Origin: Acetobacteraceae bacterium
GTDB lineage: Bacteria > Pseudomonadota > Alphaproteobacteria > Acetobacterales > Acetobacteraceae
Direction: 5' to 3'
Assembly: GCA_947476855.1 (NCBI GenBank)
Contig: CANJSR010000352.1
Coordinates: forward strand, 1-5,379
DNA length: 5,379 bases
Positions 1-5,379 of this stretch are shown in pieces. The notes beneath the pieces were generated by a model. The model worked only from the letters and a program-made list of their open reading frames with translations. It had not been told where the DNA came from and ran no database searches. Position 1 is the first letter of the stretch; each line of letters starts with the position of its first letter. The position numbers and the translations under genes are program-made.

Positions 1-960
1 GGCGACGGCTTCGACGATCTCATCGTCGGGGCCGATGGCGCCGATCCAGCGGGCGGGGGCGACGCCGGCAAGAGCTACGTGGTGTTCGGCACGGGCGGCG
101 GGTTCGGCGCCAGCATAGAACTCTCCGCCATCGCGGCCGGCACCGGCGGCTTCGTCATCAACGGACAGAGCGCGGGCGACCAATCCGGCATCTCTGTCGC
201 CTCTGCGGGGGACGTCAACGGCGACGGCCTCGACGATCTCATTGTCGGGGCATTCCTCGCCGATCCGGCGGGCGGGTCCGGCGCCGGCAAGAGTTACGTG
301 GTGTTCGGCAAGAGCAGTGGGTTCAGCGCCAGCATCGATCTCTCCACCATCGCGGCCGGCACCGGCGGTTTCGTCATCAATGGACAGAGCGGGAACGACC
401 TCTCCGGCATCTCCGTGGCCTCAGCGGGGGACGTCAACGGCGACGGCTTCGACGATCTCATCGTCGGAGCCTATCTGGCTGGCGGGAGCCAGGCCGGCAA
501 GAGCTACGTGGTGTTCGGCACGGGCGGCGGGTTCGGCGCCAGTATCAATCTCTCCGCCATCGCGGCGGGCACCGGTGGCTTCGTCATCAACGGACAGGGC
601 TCCGGCGACCGCGCCGGCCGCTCCGTGGCCTCGGCGGGGGATATCAACGGCGACGGCATCGATGATGTCATCGTCGGGGCCTACCGCGCCGATCCGGCGA
701 CCGGCTTCTATGCCGGCAAGAGCTACGTGGTGTTCGGCAAGACCGGCGGCTTCGGCGCCAGCATCAATCTCTCCGCCATCGCGGCGGGCACCGGCGGCTT
801 CGTCATCAACGGACAGAGCACGAGCGACTTCTCCGGCCGGTCCGTCGCCTCGGCGGGGGACGTCAATGGCGACGGCTTCGACGATCTCATCGTCGGGGCC
901 GATGGCGCCGATCCAGCGGGCGGGGACGACGCCGGCAAGTCCTACACCATCTTCGGCCGG
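1..960 (+). repeat. First FG-GAP beta-propeller (C-terminal five blade motifs visible)
   Basis: Tandem coding repeats have calcium-loop motifs (DVNGDGFDDLIVGA or close variants) beginning at about 211, 430, 640 and 859, plus one cut by the left edge at base 1. Spacings are 219, 210 and 219 bp (73, 70 and 73 residues). Each blade reads roughly GTGGFVINGQ, a variable loop, SVASAGD, the calcium loop, a short Asp/Ala/Gly-rich loop, AGKSYVVFG, then GGFGASI. These match the FG-GAP family that forms integrin-alpha-like seven-bladed propellers. Five blades are in view, so about two more would be expected upstream if the propeller is complete. This set shares block-specific residues (INGQS, LIVGA, AGKSY) that distinguish it from the second propeller. 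Confidence 0.9.
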
Positions 961-3900
961 GACTTCACCGCCGCGGTCACGCAGACCGGTTCGGCAACGG
1001 CGGAGACGCTGACGGGGTCGGTCGCGGTTGACGATATCGTGGCCGGCCTTGGCGACGACATCCTTGACGGGAAAGGCGGCGCGGACGTCCTGCTCGGCGC
1101 TGGCGGCAACGACACGATCAAGGTCGCGGACCTGACCTTCCTGCGCGTCGATGGTGGGTCGGGCACCGATACGCTGGCGCTGGATGGGGCGGGGATGACG
1201 CTGGACCTCTCCACCATCGCCAATCCAAAACTTCAGAACATCGAGATCATCGACCTCACGGGTGCTGGCAACAACACCCTGGTCGTTTCGGCGCTTGAGG
1301 TGCTGAACCTGTCGTCCACCTCCAATACCCTTCGGGTGGAGGGCGACGCCGGAGATACGCTGTCATTCGGCGCCGAGACCTGGACCCACACCAAGACCAC
1401 CGGCGGCTACGCCACGTTCACCAATGGCCAGGCGGTGGTGGAGGTGAACACCGCCGTCTCCATCATCCAGGCCCCCATCGACCTGACCAATGTGACGGCC
1501 GGCACCGGCGGCTTCGTCATCTACGGGCGGGATGCGAATGATAACTTCGGCTACTCCGTGGCCTCGGCCGGGGATGTCAACGGCGATGGCTTCGACGACC
1601 TGATCATCGGCGCGTTGGGCGGCGACGCGGAGGGCAACGCCAAGAGCTTTGCCGGTGAGAGCTATGTCGTGTTCGGCAAGTCCGGCGGCTTCGGCGCCAG
1701 TGTCAGCCTGACCGCCATCGCCGCGGGCACCGGCGGCTTCGTGATCTATGGGCAGGACGCCCTTGACCGGTCCGGCCGCTCCGTTGCCTCGGCGGGCGAT
1801 GTCAACGGCGACGGGTTCGATGACCTGATCATCGGTGCCCATAACGGCGACGCGGCGGGGAACGCCAAGACCAATGCCGGTGAGAGCTATGTGATCTTCG
1901 GCCAGGCCAGTGGCTTCGGCGCCAGCATCAACCTTGCCACGATCGCCGCCGGCACGGGCGGGTTCGTCGTGTATGGACAGGATGCCAATGACCAGTCAGG
2001 CACCTCGGTCGCCTCGGCGGGGGATATCAACGGCGACGGGTTCGATGACCTGATCATCGGGGCCGATCGCGCCGACGCCGCCGGGGAGCTCAAGTCCGAT
2101 GCGGGTGAGAGCTATGTGGTGTTCGGCAAGGCCGGAGGGTTTGGCGCCAGCATCGACCTGACCGACGTGGCGGCTGGCACCGGCGGGTTCGTCATCCACG
2201 GACAGGATGCCTATGACCGGTCTGGCTTTTCCGTCGCCTCGGCCGGCGATATCAACGGTGATGGGTTCGATGACCTGATCATCGGGGCCGATCGCGCCGA
2301 CGCCGCCGGGAACCTCACGTCGGATGCCGGGGACACCTATGTGGTCTTCGGCAAAGCCGGCGGCTTTGGCGCCAGCCTTGACCTGACCGACATCGCCGCC
2401 GGCACCGGTGGCTTCGTCCTCTATGGGGAGGACGCGGACGACCGGTCCGGCCGGTCGGTCGCCTCGGCGGGGGATGTCAACGGCGATGGGTTCGACGATC
2501 TTTTCATCGGCGCGCGCTATGGCGACGCGGCCAACAACACCAAGACCTCCGCCGGTGACAGCTATGTGATCTTCGGCAAGGCCAGCAGCTTCGGCGCCAG
2601 CGTCGATCTGGCTGATGTCGTCGGCGGGACCGGTGGCTTCGTGATCCACGGGCAGGATGCTGGCGATATCTCCGGCTTCTCCGTTGCCTCGGCGGGCGAT
2701 GTCAACGGCGACGGCTACGACGATCTCCTCATCGGGGCCTACCGTGGCGCCGCCGCGGGGAACGCCAAGACCGCCGCCGGTGAAAGCTACCTGGTGTTCG
2801 GTAAGGCCGGAGGCTTCGGGGCCAGCATCGACCTGACGACCATCGCCGCGGGCACCGGCGGTTTCGTGATCTACGGGCAGGACTCGCTCGACTTTTCCGG
2901 CTGGTCCGTCGCCTCGGCGGGCGATCTCGACGGCGATGGCTTCGACGACCTTCTCATCGGCGCCCGATACGGCGACGCGGCGGGGAACGCCAAGAGCGAG
3001 GCCGGTGAGAGCTACGTTGTCTTCGGCCGCGACTTCACCGCCGCCGTCACCCAGGCCGGCACGACCGGGGCGGAGACCCTGACCGGTTCGGCCGCTGTTG
3101 ACGACTTCGTGGCGGGTCTTGGCGACGACGTCCTCGATGGCAAGGGCGGTGCCGACGTGCTGATCGGCGCGGCCGGGAACGACACGATCAAGGTTTCCGA
3201 TCTTACGTTCCTGCGTGTCGATGGCGGGTCGGGCACCGATACGCTGGCGCTGGACGGGGCGGGGATGACCCTGGACCTTTCAGCCATCGCCAATCCAAAA
3301 CTTCAGAACATCGAGGTCATCGACCTGACCGGCGCCGGCAACAACACGCTGGTCCTGTCGTCCTTGGAGGTGCTGAATCTTTCCACGACCTCCAATACTC
3401 TGAAGGTGGATGGGGATGCTGGGGATGTCCTTGATCCGGGTCTGGAAGGCTGGACCAAGGGCGCGCCGTCCGGTGGCTACGACACCTACACGTTTGGCCA
3501 GGCGACGGTGCTGGTCGACCAGGACATCACGATCGCCTGCTTCGCCGAGGGCACACGGATCGCCACCGACCACGGGGACGTGGCCGTGGAGGCTCTGCGC
3601 GTCGGCGATCGGGTCCGGCTGGCCGCGGGTGGGACGCGGCCGATCCGCTGGATCGGGCACCGGCATCTGGACCTGACCCGTCATCCGGACCCCAGCAGAG
3701 CGCGGCCGGTTCGGATTGGGGCTGGGGCTTTCGCGGATGGCATCCCCGCTCGCGATCTGCGCGTCTCTCCCGACCATGCGCTGTCCGTCGACGGCGTGCT
3801 GATTCCGGCTCGGCTGTTGGTCAATCACACGACCATCGTGGAGGAAACGACCTGCGAGGCGGTGGTCTATTACCACATCGAACTGGACGCGCATGACGTG

Positions 3901-4554
3901 CTGCTGGCGGAAGGCCTGCCGGCCGAAAGCTACCTCGATACCGGCAACCGGGGCGTGTTCGAGAATGCCGGCCTGCCGCTGATCCTGCATCCGGACCTGA
4001 GCGGGCAGGGGAGACGGGAGGCACGTTCCTGCCAGCCCTTTATTGACGGACCCGAGCAGGTGAAGCCGGTCTGGGACGCGCTTGCGGATCGGGCTTCGGC
4101 ACTGGGTCGGGCGGTGCCGAGGCCGGTGCTGACCCAGGACCCGGCCGTTCGGATCGCGGTCGGGGGGCGGGTGCTGTGTCCGGTCTCGATCAAAGGGGAT
4201 CGTTACACGTTCATCCTGCCCCCGGGTTGCGCCGATGTGCGCCTGTTGTCGCACGCTGCCTCTCCGGCCGAGATGGAGCCGTGGCGAGAAGACCGGCGGC
4301 TTCTGGGTCTTTCGGTGCGGCGGATCAGGGTAGGGGGTGAGGACCTGCCGCTCGACCATCCTGCCTTGTCGGCTGGCTGGTGGGGGCTGGAGCGGCATGG
4401 GGCGGAACCGGTCCGCTGGACGGATGGGAATGCGGTGCTGCCGATTGCCCCGGGCGCGGCGCGGACCTTGGAGATCACGGCTGGACGGCTGGCGGGGTAT
4501 GGGGTGCGGGCGGTTGAAAGCATGGAGAAGGTGGCGACGGTATTGGCGGCCTGA
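1..4554 (+). CDS. Giant FG-GAP propeller / RTX-like / Hint-domain protein, 5'-truncated by window edge
   Basis: The frame is open from base 1 to the TGA at 4552-4554, giving 1517 visible residues. No credible start is in view: the GTG at 79 is an internal Val in a repeat (SYVVFG), so the N-terminus lies upstream. Domain order by visible residue: 1-320 FG-GAP blades of a first propeller; 321-489 RTX-like module 1; 490-1010 second propeller with seven blades; 1011-1179 RTX-like module 2; 1180-1320 Hint domain; 1321-1517 tail. Each blade carries a DxNxDGxDD calcium loop, as in integrin-alpha-type propellers, and each RTX-like module has three glycine/aspartate nonapeptides. From these families I infer a calcium-stabilised, secreted or surface protein, possibly an adhesin exported by a type I system. 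No signal peptide, transporter gene or membrane segment is visible to prove this. The Hint domain suggests self-cleavage before Cys1180. The ligand is unknown. The gene call is near certain; the role is inferred. Confidence 0.95.
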   Translation, partial: GDGFDDLIVGADGADPAGGGDAGKSYVVFGTGGGFGASIELSAIAAGTGGFVINGQSAGDQSGISVASAGDVNGDGLDDLIVGAFLADPAGGSGAGKSYVVFGKSSGFSASIDLSTIAAGTGGFVINGQSGNDLSGISVASAGDVNGDGFDDLIVGAYLAGGSQAGKSYVVFGTGGGFGASINLSAIAAGTGGFVINGQGSGDRAGRSVASAGDINGDGIDDVIVGAYRADPATGFYAGKSYVVFGKTGGFGASINLSAIAAGTGGFVINGQSTSDFSGRSVASAGDVNGDGFDDLIVGADGADPAGGDDAGKSYTIFGRDFTAAVTQTGSATAETLTGSVAVDDIVAGLGDDILDGKGGADVLLGAGGNDTIKVADLTFLRVDGGSGTDTLALDGAGMTLDLSTIANPKLQNIEIIDLTGAGNNTLVVSALEVLNLSSTSNTLRVEGDAGDTLSFGAETWTHTKTTGGYATFTNGQAVVEVNTAVSIIQAPIDLTNVTAGTGGFVIYGRDANDNFGYSVASAGDVNGDGFDDLIIGALGGDAEGNAKSFAGESYVVFGKSGGFGASVSLTAIAAGTGGFVIYGQDALDRSGRSVASAGDVNGDGFDDLIIGAHNGDAAGNAKTNAGESYVIFGQASGFGASINLATIAAGTGGFVVYGQDANDQSGTSVASAGDINGDGFDDLIIGADRADAAGELKSDAGESYVVFGKAGGFGASIDLTDVAAGTGGFVIHGQDAYDRSGFSVASAGDINGDGFDDLIIGADRADAAGNLTSDAGDTYVVFGKAGGFGASLDLTDIAAGTGGFVLYGEDADDRSGRSVASAGDVNGDGFDDLFIGARYGDAANNTKTSAGDSYVIFGKASSFGASVDLADVVGGTGGFVIHGQDAGDISGFSVASAGDVNGDGYDDLLIGAYRGAAAGNAKTAAGESYLVFGKAGGFGASIDLTTIAAGTGGFVIYGQDSLDFSGWSVASAGDLDGDGFDDLLIGARYGDAAGNAKSEAGESYVVFGRDFTAAVTQAGTTGAETLTGSAAVDDFVAGLGDDVLDGKGGADVLIGAAGNDTIKVSDLTFLRVDGGSGTDTLALDGAGMTLDLSAIANPKLQNIEVIDLTGAGNNTLVLSSLEVLNLSTTSNTLKVDGDAGDVLDPGLEGWTKGAPSGGYDTYTFGQATVLVDQDITIACFAEGTRIATDHGDVAVEALRVGDRVRLAAGGTRPIRWIGHRHLDLTRHPDPSRARPVRIGAGAFADGIPARDLRVSPDHALSVDGVLIPARLLVNHTTIVEETTCEAVVYYHIELDAHDVLLAEGLPAESYLDTGNRGVFENAGLPLILHPDLSGQGRREARSCQPFIDGPEQVKPVWDALADRASALGRAVPRPVLTQDPAVRIAVGGRVLCPVSIKGDRYTFILPPGCADVRLLSHAASPAEMEPWREDRRLLGLSVRRIRVGGEDLPLDHPALSAGWWGLERHGAEPVRWTDGNAVLPIAPGAARTLEITAGRLAGYGVRAVESMEKVATVLAA
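961..1467 (+). repeat. RTX-like calcium-binding module, copy 1
   Basis: This 169-residue module (visible residues 321-489) follows the last blade of propeller 1. It begins DFTAAVTQTG and then holds three consecutive nonapeptides, GLGDDILDG, KGGADVLLG and AGGNDTIKV (1045-1125), which fit the RTX pattern GGxGxDxUx. A beta-rich stretch follows with TLALDGAGMTLDLS, NPKLQNIE and LTGAGNNTLVV, then GDAGDTL and a closing GGYATFTNGQAVVEV segment. Three nonapeptides are few for an autonomous calcium beta-roll, so the module may be a calcium-responsive linker between propellers. The same module recurs at 3031-3537. Confidence 0.85.
1468..3030 (+). repeat. Second FG-GAP beta-propeller, complete seven-blade set
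   Basis: Seven calcium-loop motifs start at 1573, 1798, 2023, 2248, 2473, 2698 and 2923, every interval being exactly 225 bp (75 residues). Seven GTGGFV elements pair with them one to one. Seven blades is the number expected for an integrin-alpha-type FG-GAP propeller, so this is a complete fold, bounded by RTX-like modules on both sides. Blades share block-specific residues (YGQDA or HGQDA, LIIGA, DAAGN, AGESY). The first blade keeps a canonical Phe-Gly (NFGYSVAS); the others have Ser-Gly there. Calcium loops are DxNxDGxDD except the last, DLDGDGFDD, and the sixth, which has Tyr in place of Phe. Confidence 0.93.
3031..3537 (+). repeat. RTX-like calcium-binding module, copy 2
   Basis: This is a duplicate of the 961-1467 module at a constant 2070-bp offset, with no insertion or deletion across 507 bp. 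Its nonapeptides are GLGDDVLDG, KGGADVLIG and AAGNDTIKV (3115-3195). Two stretches are base-for-base identical to copy 1: 1156-1184 against 3226-3254, and 1214-1245 against 3284-3315. The last 40 or so residues (after GDAGD) have diverged much more. Copy 1 leads into another propeller whereas copy 2 leads straight into the Hint Cys, so the module end marks a real domain boundary. Confidence 0.87.
3538..3960 (+). other. Hint (hedgehog/intein, Hint_2-type) autoprocessing domain
   Basis: Visible residues 1180-1320 begin with Cys1180 in CFAEGTRIAT, the N-terminal nucleophile block of Hint domains, followed by VAVEALRVGDRVRL and RPIRWIGHRHLDL. SPDHAL places a His at 1259, equivalent to the conserved block-B His (TxxH) that assists the N-S acyl shift. 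A final block, YYHIELDAHDVLLAEGLPAESY, has His1292 and His1298. No terminal His-Asn followed by Cys/Ser/Thr is seen, so protein splicing is unlikely. By analogy with hedgehog-like Hint domains, N-terminal cleavage before Cys1180 is possible. This is the bacterial type I associate with Pfam Hint_2; activity is inferred, not shown. Confidence 0.88.
3961..4551 (+). other. C-terminal tail domain after Hint, function unknown
   Basis: These last 197 residues (visible 1321-1517) lack FG-GAP or RTX repeats. The first part is Pro/Arg-rich with a Cys (ARSCQPFIDG). The second part looks like a compact beta domain: VRIAVGGRVLCPV, YTFILPPGCADVRLLS, DRRLLGLSVRRI, LDHPALSAGWWGLE, then VRWTDGNAVLPI at about residues 1470-1481. 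I recall similar GW...RWTDG segments following Hint domains in other alphaproteobacterial proteins but cannot name the family. If the Hint domain cleaves, this tail would leave with it as a fragment of about 338 residues. It could be a secretion or anchoring element; that is a guess. Confidence 0.6.
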
Positions 4555-4568
4555 GTGCTCACTCCGCC
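4545..4568 (+). terminator. Weak hairpin overlapping the stop codon of the giant gene
   Basis: GAGT (4553-4556) can pair with ACTC (4561-4564) around a GCTC loop, and the outer GGCG (4545-4548) can pair with CGCC (4565-4568), leaving a four-base bulge on the 5' side. It sits on the TGA, a usual place for a terminator, but no T-run follows, so intrinsic termination would be poor. The rest of the 139-bp gap to the next gene shows no defensible -35/-10 pair. Confidence 0.22.
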
Positions 4569-4682
4569 GTTGATGATACAGCGGGATTGCCGGTCCGGCA
4601 TGAGGCGTGGCACAGGATGCCGTCAGCGGGCAGACGCCAGTCGAGCACCAGGCGCGATATCGGCCCAATGACCGGGAACCCT

Positions 4683-4686
4683 GGAG
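4683..4686 (+). promoter_or_regulatory. Shine-Dalgarno for the methyltransferase gene
   Basis: GGAG lies seven bases before the ATG at 4694, ideal spacing for a ribosome binding site. It supports that start over the in-frame ATG at 4712, which has no comparable purine motif, and over the in-frame GTG at 4607. An in-frame stop at 4601-4603 limits any upstream extension. Confidence 0.65.
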
Positions 4687-4693
4687 CCAGCCG

Positions 4694-5379
4694 ATGTCCG
4701 AACCAGAATGGATGCGCCTGAACCGAGCCAACTGGGATGAGCGCGTAGCCGCCCATCTGGCGCCGGAGTCCGACTATGGAACGGACTTGCTGCGGCGCGG
4801 AAACTACATCCTGCATGGGATCGAGGAAGCCGAACTCGGTCCAGTGGCGGGCCTGCGGTTGTTGCATCTGCAATGCCATTTTGGCGTCGATACACTTGCC
4901 TTGGCCCAGAAGGGCGCGCTTGTCACCGGGTTGGATTTTTCCGGTCCGGCGATCGCCGCCGCGCGCAATCTGGCCGCCGAAATCGGCCTTGACGCGACCT
5001 TCGTACAGTCAGACCTGTTCGACGCTCGTCTGGCCGTCGAAGGTGATTTCGATCGCGTCTTCACGACCTGGGGTACGACATTGTGGCTGCCTGACATCCG
5101 TAAATGGGCGGCGGTCGTTGCAAGCCTGCTGGCGCCGGGTGGCATGTTCTACTTCGCGGATGTGCATCCGGCGGCCTTGACGCTCGACGATTCGATCGCT
5201 AGCGCCGGCGGCATGCCCGGTTGGTTCGCGCCGTATTTCCAGCGTGAAGCCTTGGTGCTGGATGATGATCGGGACTACGCCAATCCCGTCGTGCGCCTTG
5301 CCAGCAGCCGCACGCACCAGTTCATCCATCCGGTCGGCGATGTCGTACAGGCCTTGCTCGACGCGGGGTTGCAACTGAC
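4694..5379 (+). CDS. Class I SAM-dependent methyltransferase, 3'-truncated by window edge
   Basis: The frame starting MSEPEWMRLNRANWDERV stays open to the right edge, giving 228 complete codons and two spare bases. It transfers a methyl group from S-adenosylmethionine to an unidentified substrate, presumably in the cytoplasm. Residues 1-50 form a helical cap with the NRANWDERV signature. Residues 57-68 (LHLQCHFGVDTL) are a variant motif I in which QCHFG replaces the usual GCGxG. Asp81 in VTGLDFS is the acidic residue expected to hold the SAM ribose. FVQSDLFDA (103-111) is the adenine-contacting region, FDRVFTTWGTTLWL (119-132) the motif IV region, and LLAPGGMFYFADVH (145-158) the post-motif strand. 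Relatives I recall are about 260-280 residues, so perhaps 30-50 are missing. It is co-oriented with the giant gene, 139 bp downstream; co-transcription is unproven and the substrate is unknown. Confidence 0.92.
   Translation, partial: MSEPEWMRLNRANWDERVAAHLAPESDYGTDLLRRGNYILHGIEEAELGPVAGLRLLHLQCHFGVDTLALAQKGALVTGLDFSGPAIAAARNLAAEIGLDATFVQSDLFDARLAVEGDFDRVFTTWGTTLWLPDIRKWAAVVASLLAPGGMFYFADVHPAALTLDDSIASAGGMPGWFAPYFQREALVLDDDRDYANPVVRLASSRTHQFIHPVGDVVQALLDAGLQL

Noticed and set aside
79..81. GTG as start codon of the giant gene
   Set aside because: It encodes the Val of a repeated SYVVFG strand, and the same frame continues upstream to base 1 with a further calcium-loop motif.
242..1012. Plus-strand frame-2 open frame opposite propeller 1
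   Set aside because: Its Ser/Pro/Ala/Arg-rich product is a frame-shifted reading of the blades; the frame-1 protein has coherent domains throughout.
1363..2649. Minus-strand open frames with repetitive products opposite propeller 2 (1363-1842, 1887-2093, 1996-2649)
   Set aside because: Their repeats are simply the reverse complement of the FG-GAP blades and keep the same 225-bp period, so they are shadows of the real gene.
1..3030. Tandem repeats as a CRISPR-like or satellite array
   Set aside because: The units are 210-225 bp, remain in one open frame and encode FG-GAP blades, so they are coding repeats.
4570..4598. TTGATG as a sigma-70-like -35 box for the methyltransferase gene
   Set aside because: No A/T-rich -10 element lies at 16-18 bp spacing; the corresponding bases are GC-rich.
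4588..4600. Palindrome TGCCGGTCCGGCA in the intergenic gap as terminator or operator
   Set aside because: The arm is only six bases around a single central base, no T-run follows, and such short GC palindromes are frequent in high-GC DNA.
4681..4690. CTGGAGCCAG inverted repeat around the Shine-Dalgarno as a translational switch
   Set aside because: The stem is four bases with a two-base loop, too small to sequester the ribosome binding site convincingly.
3280..4731. Long minus-strand open frame (483 codons) opposite the Hint region
   Set aside because: Its product is rich in Arg, His, Pro and Gln with no recognisable motif, and it lies opposite a well-supported coding frame. High third-position GC in the + strand gene commonly leaves such antisense frames open.

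Overview
The window looks like high-GC alphaproteobacterial DNA, most likely from the order Rhodospirillales (an Azospirillum-like or acetic-acid-bacterium-like lineage). This is an inference from strong G/C preference at third codon positions and from a C-terminal Hint domain of the 'CFAEGTRIAT ... SPDHAL ... HDVLLAEGLPAESYLDTGN' type, which from memory is common in that group. The genus cannot be fixed from this sequence alone.

About 85% of the window (1-4554, + strand) is the 3' part of one giant gene. Its reading frame is already open at base 1, so the true start lies upstream; 1517 residues are visible. The visible protein is modular: (a) the end of a first FG-GAP (integrin-alpha-like) beta-propeller with five calcium-loop motifs in view; (b) a 169-residue RTX-like module with three glycine/aspartate nonapeptides; (c) a second, complete propeller of exactly seven FG-GAP blades, each exactly 225 bp apart; (d) a second copy of the RTX-like module, exactly 2070 bp after the first and without indels; (e) a Hint (hedgehog/intein) autoprocessing domain whose candidate catalytic Cys directly follows module two; (f) a C-terminal tail of about 197 residues with a conserved-looking Gly-Trp-Trp ... 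Arg-Trp-Thr-Asp-Gly core. The likely picture is a large, calcium-dependent, secreted or surface-exposed adhesin-like protein that may cleave itself at the Hint Cys.

A 139-bp intergenic gap (4555-4693) follows. It holds a weak hairpin overlapping the stop codon and a Shine-Dalgarno sequence, and no promoter I could defend. At 4694 a second + strand gene begins: a class I SAM-dependent methyltransferase with a variant motif I (LHLQCHFGVDTL). It runs off the right edge after 228 codons.

Nothing in the sequence ties the methyltransferase functionally to the giant protein; they are simply co-oriented. No tRNA, rRNA, CRISPR array or insertion sequence was seen. The most noteworthy content is the [7-blade propeller + RTX-like module] super-repeat capped by a Hint domain.
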